Of a DNA stretch of 64,000 bases, positions 8,011-15,820 are shown piece after piece. How positions within the stretch are numbered: the stretch's first letter is position 1; each line of letters opens with the position of its first letter. The notes below the pieces were generated by a model. That model searched no databases, was not told the origin of the DNA, and saw only the letters and a list, made by a program, of their open reading frames with translations. Source of the stretch: Sphingopyxis terrae subsp. terrae NBRC 15098. GTDB lineage: Bacteria > Pseudomonadota > Alphaproteobacteria > Sphingomonadales > Sphingomonadaceae. The stretch lies in NCBI RefSeq assembly GCF_001610975.1, contig NZ_CP013342.1:2179001-2243000 (forward strand), read 5' to 3'. A program made the translations under genes and the position numbers.

Positions 8011-9270
8011 ATGACGAAATCTATCCTGCTCGCCGGCCTCGCCGCGCTCGCCCTTGTCTCCACTCCCGCCGCCGCGCAATCCTCGCCCGAGGCGGTGGCC
8101 GAGGCCGCGCTCAAGAAGGCGCCGGTCTTCGACGGGCATAATGACGTGCCCTGGGCGCTGCGCGAGCGCGCCGACAATATGATCAACGGTTTCGATTTCA
8201 ACGACACCAGCCATACCGCGACGACCGATCGCATCGCGATGCACACGGACCTGATCCGATTGCGCAAGGGCCATGTCGGCGCGCAATTCTGGTCGGTCTA
8301 TGTCCCGTCGAACAGCAACGAGGCGCAGGCGGTGCAGCAGACGCTGGAGCAGATCGACGTGATGAAGCGTCTCGTCCAGCGCTATCCGAACGACCTGATG
8401 CTCGCGACCAGTTCGGCCGAGCTCGAAAAGGCGATGAAGGCGGGCAAGATCGTGGGCATGCTCGGCATGGAGGGCGGTCATTCGATCGGATCGAGCCTGG
8501 CGGTGCTGCGCGACATGTATGATCTCGGCGCGCGGTACATGACGCTGACCCACAGCCGGAACACCCTGTGGGGCGACAGCGCGACCGATGCGCCCGCGCA
8601 CGACGGGCTGACCCCGTTCGGCGAACAGGTGGTGCGCGAGATGAACCGCATCGGCATGATCGTCGATCTGAGCCACACGAGCGAGGCGACGATGAAGGAC
8701 GCGCTCGCCGCCGCGAAGGCGCCGGTGATGTTCAGCCACTCGGGCGCGCGCGGCGTCAACGACCATCCGCGCAATGTCCCCGACAGCGTGCTGCCGCTGG
8801 TCAAGGCGAACGGCGGCATCGTGATGGTGGTGCTGTTGCCGACCTTCCTCGACCCCCAGGTGCGCGCCTATGGCCTGTCGCGTACCGCCGAACAGGCGCG
8901 GTTGAAGGCGATGTATCCGGGCGATCCCGCCGCGGCCGACAAGGCGCTCGCCGACTGGGACAAGGCGAACCCGACGCCGACGACCGATGTCGCGAAGGTT
9001 GCCGACCATATCGATCATATCCGCAAGCTGGCCGGGATCGACCATATCGGGCTCGGCGGCGATTATGACGGCATGGATTCGGCGCCGGTCGGGATGGAGG
9101 ATGTGTCGGGCTACCCCGCGTTGTTCGTCGAACTGGCGAAGCGCGGCTATTCGCAGGCCGACCTCGAAAAGATCGCGAGCGGCAACATGCTGCGCGTGCT
9201 GAAGGCGGTCGAGGCCTATGCGGCGAGCCAGAAAGGCCAGCCGCCGATCGAGACGCCGGTGGCGAAATAA
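8011..9270 (+). CDS. Membrane dipeptidase, peptidase family M19 (exported)
   Basis: 419 aa with an N-terminal signal peptide (residues 1-23, ending AAAQ), so it acts in the periplasm. Renal-dipeptidase-type binuclear zinc enzyme that cleaves dipeptides. Metal ligands are visible: 'FDGHNDVPWALR' (HxD), 'GMEGGHSIG' (bridging Glu), 'VDLSHTS' and 'FSHSGARG' (His), and 'GLGGDYDG' (Asp). Length fits the family. It is a single-gene unit divergent from the dehydrogenase gene and convergent with the DoxX gene. Confidence 0.92.
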   Translation: MTKSILLAGLAALALVSTPAAAQSSPEAVAEAALKKAPVFDGHNDVPWALRERADNMINGFDFNDTSHTATTDRIAMHTDLIRLRKGHVGAQFWSVYVPSNSNEAQAVQQTLEQIDVMKRLVQRYPNDLMLATSSAELEKAMKAGKIVGMLGMEGGHSIGSSLAVLRDMYDLGARYMTLTHSRNTLWGDSATDAPAHDGLTPFGEQVVREMNRIGMIVDLSHTSEATMKDALAAAKAPVMFSHSGARGVNDHPRNVPDSVLPLVKANGGIVMVVLLPTFLDPQVRAYGLSRTAEQARLKAMYPGDPAAADKALADWDKANPTPTTDVAKVADHIDHIRKLAGIDHIGLGGDYDGMDSAPVGMEDVSGYPALFVELAKRGYSQADLEKIASGNMLRVLKAVEAYAASQKGQPPIETPVAK

Positions 9271-9303
9271 TGCACGTCGCCGCCGCGACGGCGGAGGTGG
9301 CGG

Positions 9304-9696
9304 CTATTTCCTCTTGAACGGCCAGTCGATCGCGCCGCTCGCCCACAGCGCCCACCAGATGATGAGCGGCTGCGCGGCGAGGCGAGGGCCGTGGTACCAC
9401 CAGCCGAGCGTCTGTCCGCCGATCGCGACATGCGCGAAGGCGTGATGGAAATTCGCCGGCCACACGCACAGCGCATAGAGGGCAAGGCCCCAGCCCGCCG
9501 CCTTGCGCGTCGCCGGGATCAGCAACCCCAGCGCGCCCGCCAGTTCGGCAATGCCCGTCGCGGCGACGACCAGCGCCGGCTGCGGCACCCAGGGCGGGGT
9601 GATCGCGACGAAGGGCGCGGGGGTGGCAAGGTGGCGGTAGCCCGCATAGCCATAAGCGAGCGCGAGCAGCCAGCGCAGCGCCGTGCGGATCGTCAC
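9304..9696 (-). CDS. DoxX family membrane protein
   Basis: 130 aa from GTG 9696, whose start overlaps the stop of the FprA-like reductase (GTGA). Four hydrophobic helices: 'ALRWLLALAYGYAGYRHL', 'ALVVAATGIAELAGALGLLI', 'AAGWGLALYALCVWPANFHHAF' and 'LIIWWALWASGAIDWPF'. The 'GYRHL' end of helix 1 and 'NFHHAF' are typical of the DoxX/MauE-like family of small quinone-linked or redox-associated membrane proteins. Coupling to a flavin reductase is consistent with a redox role, but this is inferred. Confidence 0.8.
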   Translation of the reverse strand: MTIRTALRWLLALAYGYAGYRHLATPAPFVAITPPWVPQPALVVAATGIAELAGALGLLIPATRKAAGWGLALYALCVWPANFHHAFAHVAIGGQTLGWWYHGPRLAAQPLIIWWALWASGAIDWPFKRK

Positions 9697-10985
9697 CGCC
9701 CGATGGCTTCGATCATCGCCTCGACGCGCACGAATTTCTCGCGCGGATTGCCTTCGAGCGCGGCGGCGACCTCCGCCGCCTCTATCTTGCGCCAGTCGCG
9801 GAAGGTGACGGGCGCGATGCCGCGCCCCGCGAGCAGCGCGTCGAGTCCGGGACGGCCCGGCTTGCCGCCACCGCGGCCTATATCCTCCAGCACCATTTCG
9901 GCGATGCGCGCGCCGTCGGGCTTGTTGGTGCCGATCGTCCCCGATGGCCCGCGCCGCGCCCAGCCGACGCAATAAAGGCCGGGCAGGATCCGCCCCTCGT
10001 TATTGGCGAAGCGGCCGCGACCATGTTCATAGGGCACGCCGGGGATCGGCGGCGTCTGATAACCGATGCAGCTGACGACCAGACCCGCCTCGATCGCATA
10101 GGTTTCGCCGGTGCCATGGCTGCGCAGATCGGCATCGAGCCGCGTCCGTTCGACGATGACGCGCTGGGCGCGCCCGTCGCCCTCTATCGCGACGGGCATG
10201 GCAAAGAAGTCGAAGTCGATCGTCACCGGCTTGGCAACCGGATTCGCCGCGAACTGCCGTAGATGCGTCACCGACTTGCGCATGCCGGGTTCGAGCAGCG
10301 CATCGTCGCCTTCGTCGGGCAGATCGGCGGGGTCGACGCGCGGGCTGGCGCGTTCGAGATGGCCCAGCTCGCCCAGCTCTTTCGGTGTCATCGCGATCTG
10401 GTGCGGGCCGCGGCGGCCGAGAATGTGGATGTGCCGGATATTGCTCGTCGCGAGCAGGTCGCGCGCATGGGCGACGATGTCGCTGCCGGCGAATTCGGCG
10501 GGGGTCTTGGCAAGGATACGCGCGACGTCGAGCGCGACATTGCCGTTGCCGATCACCGCGACGCCGGGGCTGTCGAGCGGCGGGTCGAGGTCGGCGAAAT
10601 CGGGGTGGCCATTGTACCAGCCAACGAAGGCGGCGCTGCCGATGACGCCGGGCAGATCGGCGCCGGGAATCCCCAGCGGCCGGTCATTGGGTGCCCCGGT
10701 CGCGAGCACGACGGCGTCGTAGAGCTGCGCCAGTTCGTCGATCCCGATGTCGGTGCCGACCGACACATGGCCGACGAAGCGCACATTGTCCGCCAGGGCG
10801 ACACCCTCGTACCGCCGCGACACCGCCTTGATCGATTGGTGATCGGGGGCAACGCCGGTGCGGATCAGCCCATAGGGAACGGGCAGGCGATCGATCACGT
10901 CGACGGCGATATCCTCCGCCTTCTGCAAGGTTTCGGCGGTATAATATCCGGCCGGACCCGACCCGACGATCGCGACATGACGCAT
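9693..10985 (-). CDS. Ferredoxin--NADP+ reductase, adrenodoxin-reductase/FprA type
   Basis: 430 aa from ATG 10985 (GGAGG 7 nt upstream). The enzyme transfers electrons between NADPH and ferredoxin through FAD. N-terminal FAD fold 'GSGPAGYYTAETL', 'PVPYGLIRTGVAPDH' typical of adrenodoxin reductases, NADP-binding fold 'GNGNVALDVARIL', and the C-terminal flavin loop 'GWARRGPSGTIGTNKPDGARIAEMV'. It ends in an overlap with the DoxX gene. It is the last core gene before the tRNA-Gln insertion site. Confidence 0.92.
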   Translation of the reverse strand: MRHVAIVGSGPAGYYTAETLQKAEDIAVDVIDRLPVPYGLIRTGVAPDHQSIKAVSRRYEGVALADNVRFVGHVSVGTDIGIDELAQLYDAVVLATGAPNDRPLGIPGADLPGVIGSAAFVGWYNGHPDFADLDPPLDSPGVAVIGNGNVALDVARILAKTPAEFAGSDIVAHARDLLATSNIRHIHILGRRGPHQIAMTPKELGELGHLERASPRVDPADLPDEGDDALLEPGMRKSVTHLRQFAANPVAKPVTIDFDFFAMPVAIEGDGRAQRVIVERTRLDADLRSHGTGETYAIEAGLVVSCIGYQTPPIPGVPYEHGRGRFANNEGRILPGLYCVGWARRGPSGTIGTNKPDGARIAEMVLEDIGRGGGKPGRPGLDALLAGRGIAPVTFRDWRKIEAAEVAAALEGNPREKFVRVEAMIEAIGR

Positions 10986-11160
10986 CAGCCCACCTCCAAG
11001 TGCAGGACCTGCGCCGGGGCGCGGCCCCTCTGTTCTTCTGTTCTGCGCGCGATGCTAGCGGCGAATTGGATAAGGGCAAGCCGCCTGTTGCGCGAACCCG
11101 ACCGGGCGGTCGCACCGGCCTTGACAGACGGCCCACGCAATCATATTGCGCGCCCCTCAT

Positions 11161-11234
11161 TGCCCCGTCGTCTAATGGTAAGACTACGGATTCTGATTCC
11201 GTCTATTGAGGTTCGAATCCTCACGGGGCATCCA
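11161..11234 (+). tRNA. tRNA-Gln (anticodon CTG)
   Basis: The 7-bp acceptor stem TGCCCCG / CGGGGCA pairs perfectly, with discriminator T at 11231 and encoded CCA at 11232-11234. The D-arm includes 'TCGTCTAATGGTAAGA', the anticodon arm is ACGGA-TTCTGAT-TCCGT with anticodon CTG (codon CAG, Gln), and the T-arm has 'GGTTCGAATCC'. The 3' end is the integration site of the island that follows, and insertion leaves the tRNA intact. Confidence 0.95.
11216..11234 (+). repeat. Attachment site attL (19-bp direct repeat, 3' end of tRNA-Gln)
   Basis: The sequence AATCCTCACGGGGCATCCA, covering the T-arm 3' half, acceptor 3' strand and CCA of the tRNA, recurs exactly at 34762-34780. The flanking bases differ (G/T before, A/T after), so the identity block is exactly 19 bp. 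This is the classic core of a tyrosine-integrase site in a tRNA 3' end. Confidence 0.92.
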
Positions 11235-11707
11235 AAAATTCTGCTATATTTCAATATGTTACTTACAAACCCCCTGCTGAATGTTGTCAGTGGGTGTGTC
11301 GCGGTGATTCCCTTGAATTTCCTCAGCATTCCTTAGTGTGCAGCTGGTCCCCGGCTCCTGCATGCAACATAGATGCAACACGCACGAGCGGCATGCCTGA
11401 TGTAGTCTGTCAGCTGTGCGTGCGGACGCACAGCAATATGGGAAGTATGGCGAGGGTTCTCAGGCTGATCGCTGAACAAGCGGGCAAGCGTGGGTTAGCC
11501 GCCTATTGGGGCAACGGTTTGACTGTCCGAAGTTGATCAAGCTTGTGGGCAATTGCCTGCCAGCGCTGGGCGCGTAGCGTGTCGCCGGACCTGGTCAACG
11601 TGCGACACGCTCAGCAATGAACTCGAGTGCTCGTTCGCAATGCTCTTTCTCGACATGTAACGCACAGGCCCATAGATGTTGATCCTCAGACATCGAGGGG
11701 GCGCAGG
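11235..11707. other. Island left end, no convincing gene
   Basis: This stretch of about 470 bp between the tRNA and the first cargo gene contains only short reading frames without ribosome binding sites or recognisable motifs. It starts with an AT-rich patch (11235-11280) as expected next to an att core. Confidence 0.5.
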
Positions 11708-12265
11708 ATGGTTGCGAAGTTTCTCAAGGAAGCCCTGTGGACGGTAGGAGCTGCAGCTGCTTTTGTGTTTTCCCCGCAAGTCCAAGCAGCTGATCCCTTG
11801 AAGGCCCTTTCGGCGAACGTCGTTCGATCCATTGAGTTCGACCTCTGCTTGCCCGCAACTGCCCAAGAATATGTGGCTCTAGGAAAAAACGCGATAATCA
11901 TGTTGGAGGCCTCATCTGCGATTGAGACGGAGCTTCCTCTGAAGTCTGTCTTCGTGCAGGTCGGAGAAATTAGGATACCGCTGCAACGAATCTGGCGCTC
12001 GGAAATAGCGCCTTCAGGTGATCGGTTCGTGCAGGTTTCTTTCTATTTGGTGCCAATCCAACGAACCAAGAAGCCCGGACGGCTGGCTGCTGATTTCGCC
12101 GGCGAACGAAGTGACTTTGGAATTTCGACATTCGGTCCTGACTTCTACGATGATGGGGCTCCCGCATTTGCGCGACTTGACGAATACGATGATGCATCCG
12201 AACCGGATATGGACGCAGTCAGAAGCGTCTTACGGCGGGAGTATCCAGATCAGTATAAGGGGTAG
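11708..12265 (+). CDS. Hypothetical exported protein
   Basis: 185 aa from ATG 11708; the frame is open upstream to 11627 but the signal peptide begins at 11708. Residues 1-27 form a Sec signal peptide ending 'VQAAD'. The mature part ('SIEFDLCLPATAQEYVALGKNAIIMLEAS', 'VFVQVGEIRIPLQRIWRSE') looks like a soluble beta-rich periplasmic domain with one cysteine. I do not recognise a family. It has no operon partners; the next gene is convergent. Confidence 0.6.
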   Translation: MVAKFLKEALWTVGAAAAFVFSPQVQAADPLKALSANVVRSIEFDLCLPATAQEYVALGKNAIIMLEASSAIETELPLKSVFVQVGEIRIPLQRIWRSEIAPSGDRFVQVSFYLVPIQRTKKPGRLAADFAGERSDFGISTFGPDFYDDGAPAFARLDEYDDASEPDMDAVRSVLRREYPDQYKG

Positions 12266-12289
12266 AAAGCCCTCCTGTGGTTGGGGCGA

Positions 12290-12643
12290 CTATTCGCAAC
12301 CGATGCCGTCGCCATCGCGATCGAGCCGCGGCGCATAGCCGGGATCGCCGATGAGAACAGGAGCAGCGCCAGCCGCGCGTGCTTCCCGGCAATTGCGAAA
12401 GGGTCGACTTCCGAAGGCCCGTTGCGGCTCCTCCGAGACAAAGCGCTGCGGCTTCGGCGCAAAGGGCTCGGGCTCGGCATAGGAGGCGCTGGGATCGTAA
12501 TTAGCTGGTGCCTGGCCAACAAAAGCCTGGGGTGCCTTGTCTGCGCTACGCTTCGGATCTTCACTGGACAGCTTGCCGGCAACGAACGCAAACAGCGCCA
12601 CGAGCGCAATCGTTCCTATTTGGCTGTTGCCCCTCTTGCCCAT
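12290..12643 (-). CDS. Excalibur calcium-binding domain protein
   Basis: 117 aa from ATG 12643 (a TTG at 12670 would add 9 residues). A short cytoplasmic tail and one hydrophobic helix ('QIGTIALVALFAFVAGKL') anchor a Pro/Ala/Glu-rich linker. The C-terminus is a complete Excalibur domain: 'FRNCREARAAGAAPVLIGDPGYAPRLDRDGDGIGCE', where the DxDxDGxxCE loop binds calcium. Described here as two pieces: 'FRNCREARAAG' and 'LDRDGDGIGCE'. Excalibur domains are often linked to staphylococcal-nuclease-like domains, and such a gene lies just upstream at 12772. It is the last gene of a minus-strand cassette. Confidence 0.8.
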   Translation of the reverse strand: MGKRGNSQIGTIALVALFAFVAGKLSSEDPKRSADKAPQAFVGQAPANYDPSASYAEPEPFAPKPQRFVSEEPQRAFGSRPFRNCREARAAGAAPVLIGDPGYAPRLDRDGDGIGCE

Positions 12644-12679
12644 GTCGAAAGACTGCCACGAAGGTGTCAAAGAGTCGAT

Positions 12680-12775
12680 TCAGCCGAAAAGCCGCCCCCA
12701 CAGAGCGTATGCGATGCTGCCGAGCACGGCGACGGCGAGCGCCAGGCCGATAGCGACGGTGGCGCGGTCCTTCAT
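12680..12775 (-). CDS. Small single-helix membrane protein
   Basis: 31 aa. Its ATG (12773-12775) overlaps the stop of the nuclease-like gene as ATGA, which is the main evidence that it is real. The sequence is a charged start 'MKDR' followed by one transmembrane helix 'TVAIGLALAVAVLGSIAYALW'. It sits between the nuclease-like and Excalibur genes and probably belongs to the same transcript. Function unknown. Confidence 0.5.
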   Translation of the reverse strand: MKDRATVAIGLALAVAVLGSIAYALWGRLFG

Positions 12776-13203
12776 GGGCAGCGGTGTCCCTGCCAATAGC
12801 GGTCCCACTTGGCAGCATATCCGTTGCGCACCATGGCGCAAGAAAGATCTCCCGACTTTGGCGAGACGCAAAAGGCCGCTGTCCGGGTTCCTCCGGCGCC
12901 GCCCGCAGAGCGGCAGCGCATCGTCGGGCCGCTGACCGTCACATGGCCGGTTCTCAATTTGCCCTGCGGCGTGCCGACCAGTTCGGCGAGATGATCGCGG
13001 GCGGCAATTGGGTCGGCAGCCGGGCAGGGGTGGCCGGGACGGCATGAGCCGTCCATTTCGCGCGCCGCGATGCCCGATAGGCGAATGTGCGGCCCTTCGG
13101 CGCACCAGATCGGCCCGTCGCCATCCCAAACGGCCGTGGGCGTGCAATCGAAGGATTGGCCAGCAGGGACGACCGTGGCCGCGAGAACAAGCGCAACTAT
13201 CAT
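12772..13203 (-). CDS. Secreted staphylococcal-nuclease-like protein, altered active site
   Basis: 143 aa from ATG 13203, overlapping the upstream stop as ATGA; a GTG at 13215 is an alternative. Residues 1-16 form a signal peptide. The mature part resembles the SNase/thermonuclease family: 'VWDGDGPIW', 'IRLSGIAAREMDGSC', a central 'RDHLAELVG', and a C-terminal 'AMVRNGYAAKWDRYW'. In typical members the second motif is 'VRLxGIDAPE': here the Arg and Glu remain but the Asp calcium ligand is Ala. At least six cysteines suggest disulfides in the periplasm. Enzyme activity is uncertain. Confidence 0.65.
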   Translation of the reverse strand: MIVALVLAATVVPAGQSFDCTPTAVWDGDGPIWCAEGPHIRLSGIAAREMDGSCRPGHPCPAADPIAARDHLAELVGTPQGKLRTGHVTVSGPTMRCRSAGGAGGTRTAAFCVSPKSGDLSCAMVRNGYAAKWDRYWQGHRCP

Positions 13204-13481
13204 TTCGGCTCGCACCCCTCAGGCCAAGGCTCATCGACGCCGAATTTCATCGGCGCATATCGCGGCGTGCATCGCGGATCGGTCGGGGCATAACCAGCGC
13301 GGCAGACAAAGCTGCTTTCATTATCGATCTGCCGCAAGATGAGCGCGCTCAGCTCGCTGACGTTCCTGTCTTCGCGCAGTTCCTCGATCGGATGCTTGCC
13401 CTTGCCATTCTTGCCCGAGCGCATCGTCTTGATGGCCACCGAAATGCAGATGCCGAGATAATCGCGGTCGACGCGGTGCAT
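13200..13481 (-). CDS. Hypothetical protein in the SNase/Excalibur cassette
   Basis: 93 aa from ATG 13481, one base after the stop of the upstream gene; its own stop overlaps the next start (ATGA). An N-terminal 'YLGICISVAIKTM' is followed by a basic stretch 'RSGKNGKGKH', 'IEELREDRNVSELSALILRQIDNESSFVCRAG' and a Pro/Cys-rich tail 'DPRCTPRYAPMKFGVDEPWPEGCEPK'. Three cysteines lie in the C-terminal half. I do not recognise a family. The tight spacing argues it is translated. Confidence 0.5.
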   Translation of the reverse strand: MHRVDRDYLGICISVAIKTMRSGKNGKGKHPIEELREDRNVSELSALILRQIDNESSFVCRAGYAPTDPRCTPRYAPMKFGVDEPWPEGCEPK

Positions 13482-13482
13482 G

Positions 13483-13671
13483 TCAGTCCTCGACCAGGCC
13501 GGCGCGGATATTGCCTGCCTCGACCTGCAGCGCGTTCGCGCGAGTGCGCGCGTCGCCGTTGCCGATCTTGTGGGCATAGGCCAGAAAGCGGTCGGCGCGG
13601 CGATCGAGATAATCGGCGATGCGCTCGGCTTCAGAAAGGCCAGTATGTCCGATTGTTGCTTCCATGATCAT
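13483..13671 (-). CDS. Small hypothetical protein, helical
   Basis: 62 aa. ATG 13671 overlaps the upstream stop (ATGA); an internal ATG at 13665 is possible. The sequence is short and alpha-helical: 'LSEAERIADYLDRRADRFLAYAHKIG' and 'ARTRANALQVEAGNIRAGLVED'. No family recognised. It is part of the coupled minus-strand cassette 14045-12290. Confidence 0.5.
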   Translation of the reverse strand: MIMEATIGHTGLSEAERIADYLDRRADRFLAYAHKIGNGDARTRANALQVEAGNIRAGLVED

Positions 13672-14045
13672 GCCGCGACCGACAGGTCGTTGCCGGTGGC
13701 GCGCTCTTCGGCGAGCACGGCATCGGGGACGGTGACGATGATGCCGCCGGTGCGCCGTCCGACGCCGTGCGCCGCGAAGACGGCGGCCGCCGCATCCACC
13801 GCGGCGCCATAGGCTTCGACATGGGCCGGATCGACGCCATGGTCGGCGAAGGCCGGCTCCTCGGCGTCGAGCTTACCCTGATCGTCCATCGCTTCGAGGC
13901 GCCCCTGCGAAAGACAGGCCTGCAGCGGCGATACGCCCAGCGCGTCGAGCCGGGCGAGCGCGGCGGCGGCGGCTTCCGCGACGATGTCCGGCGCGACATC
14001 ATCCACGTCGCGCAGCTCGATCCGCTCTGAAATCGCCTTCACCAT
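13668..14045 (-). CDS. Hypothetical protein, first gene of the coupled cassette
   Basis: 125 aa from ATG 14045, with GGAG 8 nt upstream. Acidic and helical ('DIVAEAAAAALARLDALGVSPLQACLSQGRLEAM'), ending with a hydrophobic beta-like 'GGIIVTVPDAVLAEERA'. No family recognised. It heads a run of coupled genes: this gene, 13671, 13481, 13203, 12775 and probably 12643. The divergent gene at 14104 suggests a shared promoter region at 14046-14103. Confidence 0.5.
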   Translation of the reverse strand: MVKAISERIELRDVDDVAPDIVAEAAAAALARLDALGVSPLQACLSQGRLEAMDDQGKLDAEEPAFADHGVDPAHVEAYGAAVDAAAAVFAAHGVGRRTGGIIVTVPDAVLAEERATGNDLSVAA

Positions 14046-14103
14046 CACTCAACTCCGATTCGTCTCTTGCCTCAATGTTCCACTGATGTTCTCATTTGGC
14101 AAG

Positions 14104-14415
14104 ATGAGTCGAGAGCTAGTGAACCCCATCCGCGACCTGTTCGACGCGGCCGTGCGGCACAACACGATCAAGGTGTCGTGCCGGTGCGGCAATGTCGGCA
14201 TCTTCGATCCGCATGCGCTGTGGTGGCTGTTCGAGCGCCGCGGGTGGAACGACCGGCTGGGCGACGTCCAGCGCCGCATGCGGTGCCTGCAATGCTATGT
14301 CGCCAAGCGAAAGCGGACGCCGGCGGCGATCGAGCTGAGCAACGAGAACCACACGCGGCAGTTGCCGATGCCCGATATCAGCGAGTGGAAGCGGCAGCTT
14401 CGGCGGAGGCGGTGA
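14104..14415 (+). CDS. Hypothetical protein with a CxC...CxxC zinc-ribbon-like motif
   Basis: 103 aa from ATG 14104 (ATG 14086 in frame is the alternative). 'RELVNPIRDLFDAAVRHNTIKVSCRCGNVGIFDPHALWWLFERRGW' and 'RRMRCLQCYVAKRKRTPAAIEL' together provide four Cys (CxC and CxxC, about 30 residues apart) that could bind zinc, as in transcription-factor zinc ribbons. The C-terminus is basic (KRQLRRRR). No named family recognised. It is divergent from the coupled cassette and may regulate it; that is inference from position only. Confidence 0.5.
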   Translation: MSRELVNPIRDLFDAAVRHNTIKVSCRCGNVGIFDPHALWWLFERRGWNDRLGDVQRRMRCLQCYVAKRKRTPAAIELSNENHTRQLPMPDISEWKRQLRRRR

Positions 14416-14531
14416 TGTCCGAAATTAGGTGGTTGTCTGACTTTCCGCTAATGGCACGGTTGCCTCAAGTGCGCCTCGGTAATCGCTATGAAGAACTGGA
14501 AACCCTAGGCCTTGCAGATCGCAATAGCAGT

Positions 14532-15584
14532 TCACTCTGCGGGCGCGATATTGCCGATCAGACTGTCCCAAGAGCCGATGTCGAGAAAAATAGTCCCGGC
14601 CATCATCGACATGAGCAGGGTTAGGATCAGCAACCACACCAGAATGATGCTTGCTGTCATCCGCCAGCTCTTGGGCGGGAGGCCTTGGAAGAGAAATGTC
14701 AGGATACCTGCCACGTTTACGCATACCAGGTTGACCGTGAATAGGAAAAGCGCGTTGGCGCCAGCAGCAGGATATCCAGCGCCTGTATAGATGCCTGCAG
14801 CGGTCAACGGGGGAACCAGCGCAACCGCCACCATCACGCCAACCAGGGAGAGCGATGCCCCTCGGCTGAATGCCAGCACCCCGGCACCGCCGCATGCAAG
14901 GGCAAGGGCAACGTCAGAGGGCTGGACCAGCGTCCGATTGCGCAATTCTGGGGTCAGAGGGTCGATCGTCGCGATCACACCAATCGCAATGCCCGCCAAG
15001 ACGGAGAGAGCGCTGCCAACGGCCAGCGTGACCATTGCCTGACTGCCTAGCTTCCAATTGCCCACAGTCGCCGCCAGCGCGAGGCCCATCGTGGGGCCGA
15101 GCAAGGGTGCAATGATCATTGCACCGATAACAACGGCCGTTTGCCCGCTGCGCATCCCGAGACCGGCAATGATCGCCGACAACGTGACAGTTAAAAGATA
15201 GGACGGGCGCAGCTTGAGGCTGTCCTCGATATCGTCGTAGATTTCGTCCGTGCTCAGGCGATCTCGGCTGAAAAAGCGCTCCAGCCATGTGGGCGGCGGG
15301 AGATCCCGAGAAAGCGGCAGTTCGGTATCGGCATTTTCCTGCAGAGGCGGCAGCACGGCCTCGAGCTCGGCTACATATGTCGTGAACGAAGGGATGTGGC
15401 CAAAGGCCTCGTCGAGATCTACGAGTAGCCGTTCGGTGTAGCGCTGCTGGACGATGCAGGAATACTTTTCATGCTCACCGGGCACACTCTCGCGCCAAAA
15501 CCGCCGTGTGTGGCGCGGCAGGATGGTCTCGAGCTGCCCTATTTGATTTTCAGGCAGAAAAATCTGAACGATGCGCGCTGGCAT
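14532..15584 (-). CDS. DUF389 family membrane protein (TIGR00341-like)
   Basis: 350 aa. An N-terminal cytoplasmic domain of about 130 residues ('MPARIVQIFLPENQIGQLE') is followed by the DUF389 membrane core: 'YLLTVTLSAIIAGLGMRSGQTAVVIGAMIIAPLLGPTMGLALA', further helices around 'LAVGSALSVLAGIAIGVI', 'ACGGAGVLAFSRGASLSLVGVMVAVALVPPLTAAGI', and C-terminal helices. The 'VIGAMIIAPLLGP' and 'ALVPPL' motifs are diagnostic. The biochemical role of DUF389 is unknown. A second DUF389 gene faces away from it at 15821. Confidence 0.85.
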   Translation of the reverse strand: MPARIVQIFLPENQIGQLETILPRHTRRFWRESVPGEHEKYSCIVQQRYTERLLVDLDEAFGHIPSFTTYVAELEAVLPPLQENADTELPLSRDLPPPTWLERFFSRDRLSTDEIYDDIEDSLKLRPSYLLTVTLSAIIAGLGMRSGQTAVVIGAMIIAPLLGPTMGLALAATVGNWKLGSQAMVTLAVGSALSVLAGIAIGVIATIDPLTPELRNRTLVQPSDVALALACGGAGVLAFSRGASLSLVGVMVAVALVPPLTAAGIYTGAGYPAAGANALFLFTVNLVCVNVAGILTFLFQGLPPKSWRMTASIILVWLLILTLLMSMMAGTIFLDIGSWDSLIGNIAPAE

Positions 15585-15820
15585 GGGGGGCTATCAAGAC
15601 TCCGATTGTGACGTTTAAGCGTGGCATCAAGTCGAACTTCTATAATGAACGTTTGCCATAGATCGCTGGGCGATCGCCATCCAAGATGCGAGGGCCATCT
15701 CTCGATGCCATTCCTGCCTAGCGTTCAAAGTGAGGCGTTTTATGCCGAAAATCCCGATTGCCAGCAAGCCGCTGAGGTTTGTAATTGAGAGCCTGGGCGA
15801 GATGAGAAGGTCAGAGCCGA

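Noticed and set aside
11294..11536. 80-codon plus-strand frame after the tRNA
   Set aside because: Starts inside the AT-rich att region without a ribosome site and has Cys/Ser-rich irregular sequence.
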